From an uncultured Cellvibrio sp. (GTDB lineage Bacteria > Pseudomonadota > Gammaproteobacteria > Pseudomonadales > Cellvibrionaceae), in NCBI GenBank assembly GCA_946482385.1, contig CAMLRI010000100.1, positions 1-7,268 of the forward strand: a DNA stretch of 7,268 nt, in the 5' to 3' direction. Below the pieces are notes generated by a model. The model saw nothing but the letters and a program-made list of their open reading frames with translations. It was not told the origin of the DNA and made no database searches. Shown piece by piece: positions 5,683 through 7,268 of this stretch (positions within the stretch are counted from its first letter, which is position 1; each line of letters starts with the position of its first letter). A program made the position numbers and the translations under genes.

Positions 5683-6947
5683 GGCGCAAAAAATCCCGAG
5701 CGGTAACCCGGTTTGGCGATCAGTATTTGTGCGGTGCCAATACTGCGTTCGCGGAAGCCTCCTTCGCAATAGCACAAATAAAATTCCCACATGCGCATAA
5801 ACCGCTCATCAAATCCCAGGGCTGCCACCTCAGGCCGCCGCGCCATAAAAGCAGTTCGCCAATCCTGCAGGGTTTGCGCATAGTGATCGCCTATATCCTC
5901 CAGCGCCAGGATATTCATATCGGTGTAACGGCGCAGCTGTTCGCTAATCACCGCAATAGACGGCAGGGAACCGCCGGGGAAAATATAGCGCTGAATAAAA
6001 TCCACCGAGCGGCGCGCCTGTTCGTAGCGCTGATCGCTGATGGTAATGGCTTGCAATAACATCAGGCCATCATCCTTCAGCAAAGCCGAGCAGGTTGAAA
6101 AGTATTGCGGGTAATGTTCATGCCCCACCGCTTCGATCATTTCGATAGACACCAGTTTGGAATACTGGCCGCGCAGATCGCGGTAGTCATCGAACAGCAC
6201 CTCTACCCTGCCCTCCAACCCGGCCGCGCGCACCCGCGCCTTGGCACACTCATACTGCTCCCGCGAAATGGTCGTAGTGGTTACCCTGCAGCCGTAGTGT
6301 TGCGCCGCATAAATGGCCATGCCACCCCAACCCGTGCCTATCTCCAGCAAGTGATCACCGGCATTGAGCTGCAACTTTTCGCACACACGGCGCAATTTAT
6401 ATTGCGCCGCCTCGGCCAACTCCGCTTGGGGATAGGGATAAATAGCGGAGGAGTACATCAGGGATTCATCGAGAAACAAACTAAAAAAATCGTTACTCAA
6501 ATCGTAATGGGCAGCAATATTTTTGCGCGAGCCCTGTTTGCTGTTGCGGTTAAACCAGTGGAATGATTTGAGCAACCACTTACTCAACCAGGATTGTTGG
6601 CTATCCATCCTATCCAACACGGATAAGTTGCGTACAAACAAACGGATTACCGAGGTCAAATTATTACTTTCCCAGTAACCGCTCATGTAGGCTTCACCAG
6701 AGCCTATAGAGCCGCCGAATACCACGTCAACATAGAGTTGCGGGTCAAGCACACGTATATCGGCCACTAAATCGGTCTGGTCTGGCGCCTGGCCAAAACT
6801 CAACAATACATCTCCCTCGTGCAACCTCAGGCAACCAAATTGCAAGCGCGCCAACACCGCCAGGAATAAACGGCGGGCAACCTGTTGATTGCGAGTAAAA
6901 CCTGTAGCCTTGTGCGCAGGTAAAAGAGCGATACTGTTAGATTTCAC
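5679..6947 (-). CDS. Cyclopropane-fatty-acid-synthase-like SAM methyltransferase
   Basis: A 422-residue member of the Cfa/mycolic acid methyltransferase family, which uses SAM to modify the cis double bond of phospholipid acyl chains at the membrane. An N-terminal part (about 1-135) is followed by the catalytic domain, with NIAAHYDLSNDFFSLFLDES (143-162), the SAM-binding loop LLEIGTGWGG (200-209), TTISREQ (225-231), SIEMIEAVGHEHY (267-279) and RYIFPGGSLPS (320-330). Compared with the E. coli bicarbonate ligands as I recall them, Glu239, Ile268 and Tyr317 are kept (E272, I301, Y356), while Cys139 is Ser167 and His266 is Gln299. This fits the DUF1365-linked branch, which may form methyl-branched or methylene products rather than a cyclopropane ring. 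Start is GTG at 6947, five bases after GGAGAA (6953-6958), and overlaps the DUF1365 stop as GTGA. I do not use the symbol cfa because the product is uncertain. Confidence 0.92.
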   Translation of the reverse strand: MKSNSIALLPAHKATGFTRNQQVARRLFLAVLARLQFGCLRLHEGDVLLSFGQAPDQTDLVADIRVLDPQLYVDVVFGGSIGSGEAYMSGYWESNNLTSVIRLFVRNLSVLDRMDSQQSWLSKWLLKSFHWFNRNSKQGSRKNIAAHYDLSNDFFSLFLDESLMYSSAIYPYPQAELAEAAQYKLRRVCEKLQLNAGDHLLEIGTGWGGMAIYAAQHYGCRVTTTTISREQYECAKARVRAAGLEGRVEVLFDDYRDLRGQYSKLVSIEMIEAVGHEHYPQYFSTCSALLKDDGLMLLQAITISDQRYEQARRSVDFIQRYIFPGGSLPSIAVISEQLRRYTDMNILALEDIGDHYAQTLQDWRTAFMARRPEVAALGFDERFMRMWEFYLCYCEGGFRERSIGTAQILIAKPGYRSGFFAP

Positions 6948-7268
6948 GATTCTTCTCCGGTGGTTTTCAACACAGGGGGATGGTTGTAAACAGGTACCCC
7001 TTTAAACAATAACTTTAACGCTTGCCAATAAATGGCTACGGGCACTTTTATTGCCAGCCAGGGTTGGCGCCACAACAAACCCTGCAAGGTTTTTGCGCTC
7101 CAGGGTTGGCGCTTAAGGCTAAGCGTGGCATCCATATGGCAAATAATCGCCTGGTTTTCCCCAGCAGTGCCGCCGGCCGCTATAGAGTATTTATCCGCAC
7201 CCATAGCCCCATGGTTTTCCATATGCACCAGTAAATTTTCACCTGGGCTGGAGCTGACCCAGTGGTAG
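6944..7268 (-). CDS. DUF1365 family protein, C-terminal part (runs off the right edge)
   Basis: The last 107 residues of a protein whose start lies beyond base 7268. The visible end has the DUF1365 pattern: YHWVSSSPGENLLVHMENH, then DATLSLKRQPWSAKTLQGLL, then KVPVAIYWQALKLLFKGVPV and a Pro/His-rich tail (YNHPP). DUF1365 proteins are typically about 250 residues, so roughly the last 40 percent is here. The family has no assigned reaction that I know, but it is a repeated companion of Cfa-like methyltransferases and FAD-dependent oxidoreductases. A GTG at 7228 would shorten it, but the matching DUF1365 sequence continues without a stop to the window edge, so it is an internal Val. Its stop overlaps the next gene's start by four bases, showing they share a transcript. 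The promoter is outside the window. Confidence 0.88.
   Translation of the reverse strand, partial: YHWVSSSPGENLLVHMENHGAMGADKYSIAAGGTAGENQAIICHMDATLSLKRQPWSAKTLQGLLWRQPWLAIKVPVAIYWQALKLLFKGVPVYNHPPVLKTTGEES
6953..6958 (-). promoter_or_regulatory. Ribosome binding site for the GTG start of the methyltransferase
   Basis: Minus-strand GGAGAA lies five bases upstream of GTG at 6947, inside the last codons of DUF1365. It supports a GTG start in a 4-base overlap, and it means initiation here need not depend wholly on coupling. Confidence 0.7.

Noticed and set aside
5683..5790. N-terminal extension of the DUF2878 protein
   Set aside because: It lies inside the methyltransferase gene, is basic rather than membrane-like, and the ATG at 5682 fits the family start and the ATGA overlap.
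6105..6566. Plus-strand open frame of 153 codons opposite the methyltransferase
   Set aside because: The opposite strand encodes conserved Cfa motifs over the same bases; this frame looks like a shadow.

Overview
The window looks like chromosome from a motile gammaproteobacterium related to the Pseudomonas/Cellvibrio group. The evidence is a cheV gene divergent from flgA-flgM-flgN, which is the arrangement I recall from Pseudomonas, together with predicted sigma-54 and sigma-28 flagellar promoters. Nothing resembles phage, plasmid or insertion sequences. The genus is not certain from the sequence alone.

The left part (1-2520) is a flagellar/chemotaxis block. The 5' end of cheV runs leftwards off the window. 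A 284-base divergent spacer separates it from flgA (P-ring chaperone) and carries candidate sigma-54 promoters facing both ways. flgA is followed by flgM (anti-sigma-28), which has a near-perfect sigma-28 promoter of its own, then flgN (hook-filament junction chaperone). A hairpin lies between flgM and flgN, and a strong intrinsic terminator closes the block. FlgM inhibits the sigma factor that should transcribe it, so this forms a feedback loop.

The middle part (2577-4403) is housekeeping. It holds a tRNA-Arg(CCU) gene with a good sigma-70 promoter, a divergent RsmE-type rRNA methyltransferase, and a two-domain rhodanese sulfurtransferase of the SseA type.

The right part (4396-7268, minus strand) is a tight operon read right to left: DUF1365 (3' part only), a cyclopropane-fatty-acid-synthase-like SAM methyltransferase, a DUF2878 membrane protein, and an exported protein I do not recognise. 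The first three are joined by 4-base start/stop overlaps. The methyltransferase lacks two of the five bicarbonate-binding residues of E. coli Cfa. DUF1365-linked Cfa-like enzymes occur in operons tied to fatty-acid methylation and furan fatty acid formation under singlet-oxygen stress. The operon is therefore most likely a membrane-lipid modification system rather than ordinary cyclopropanation, and it is the most interesting part of the window.
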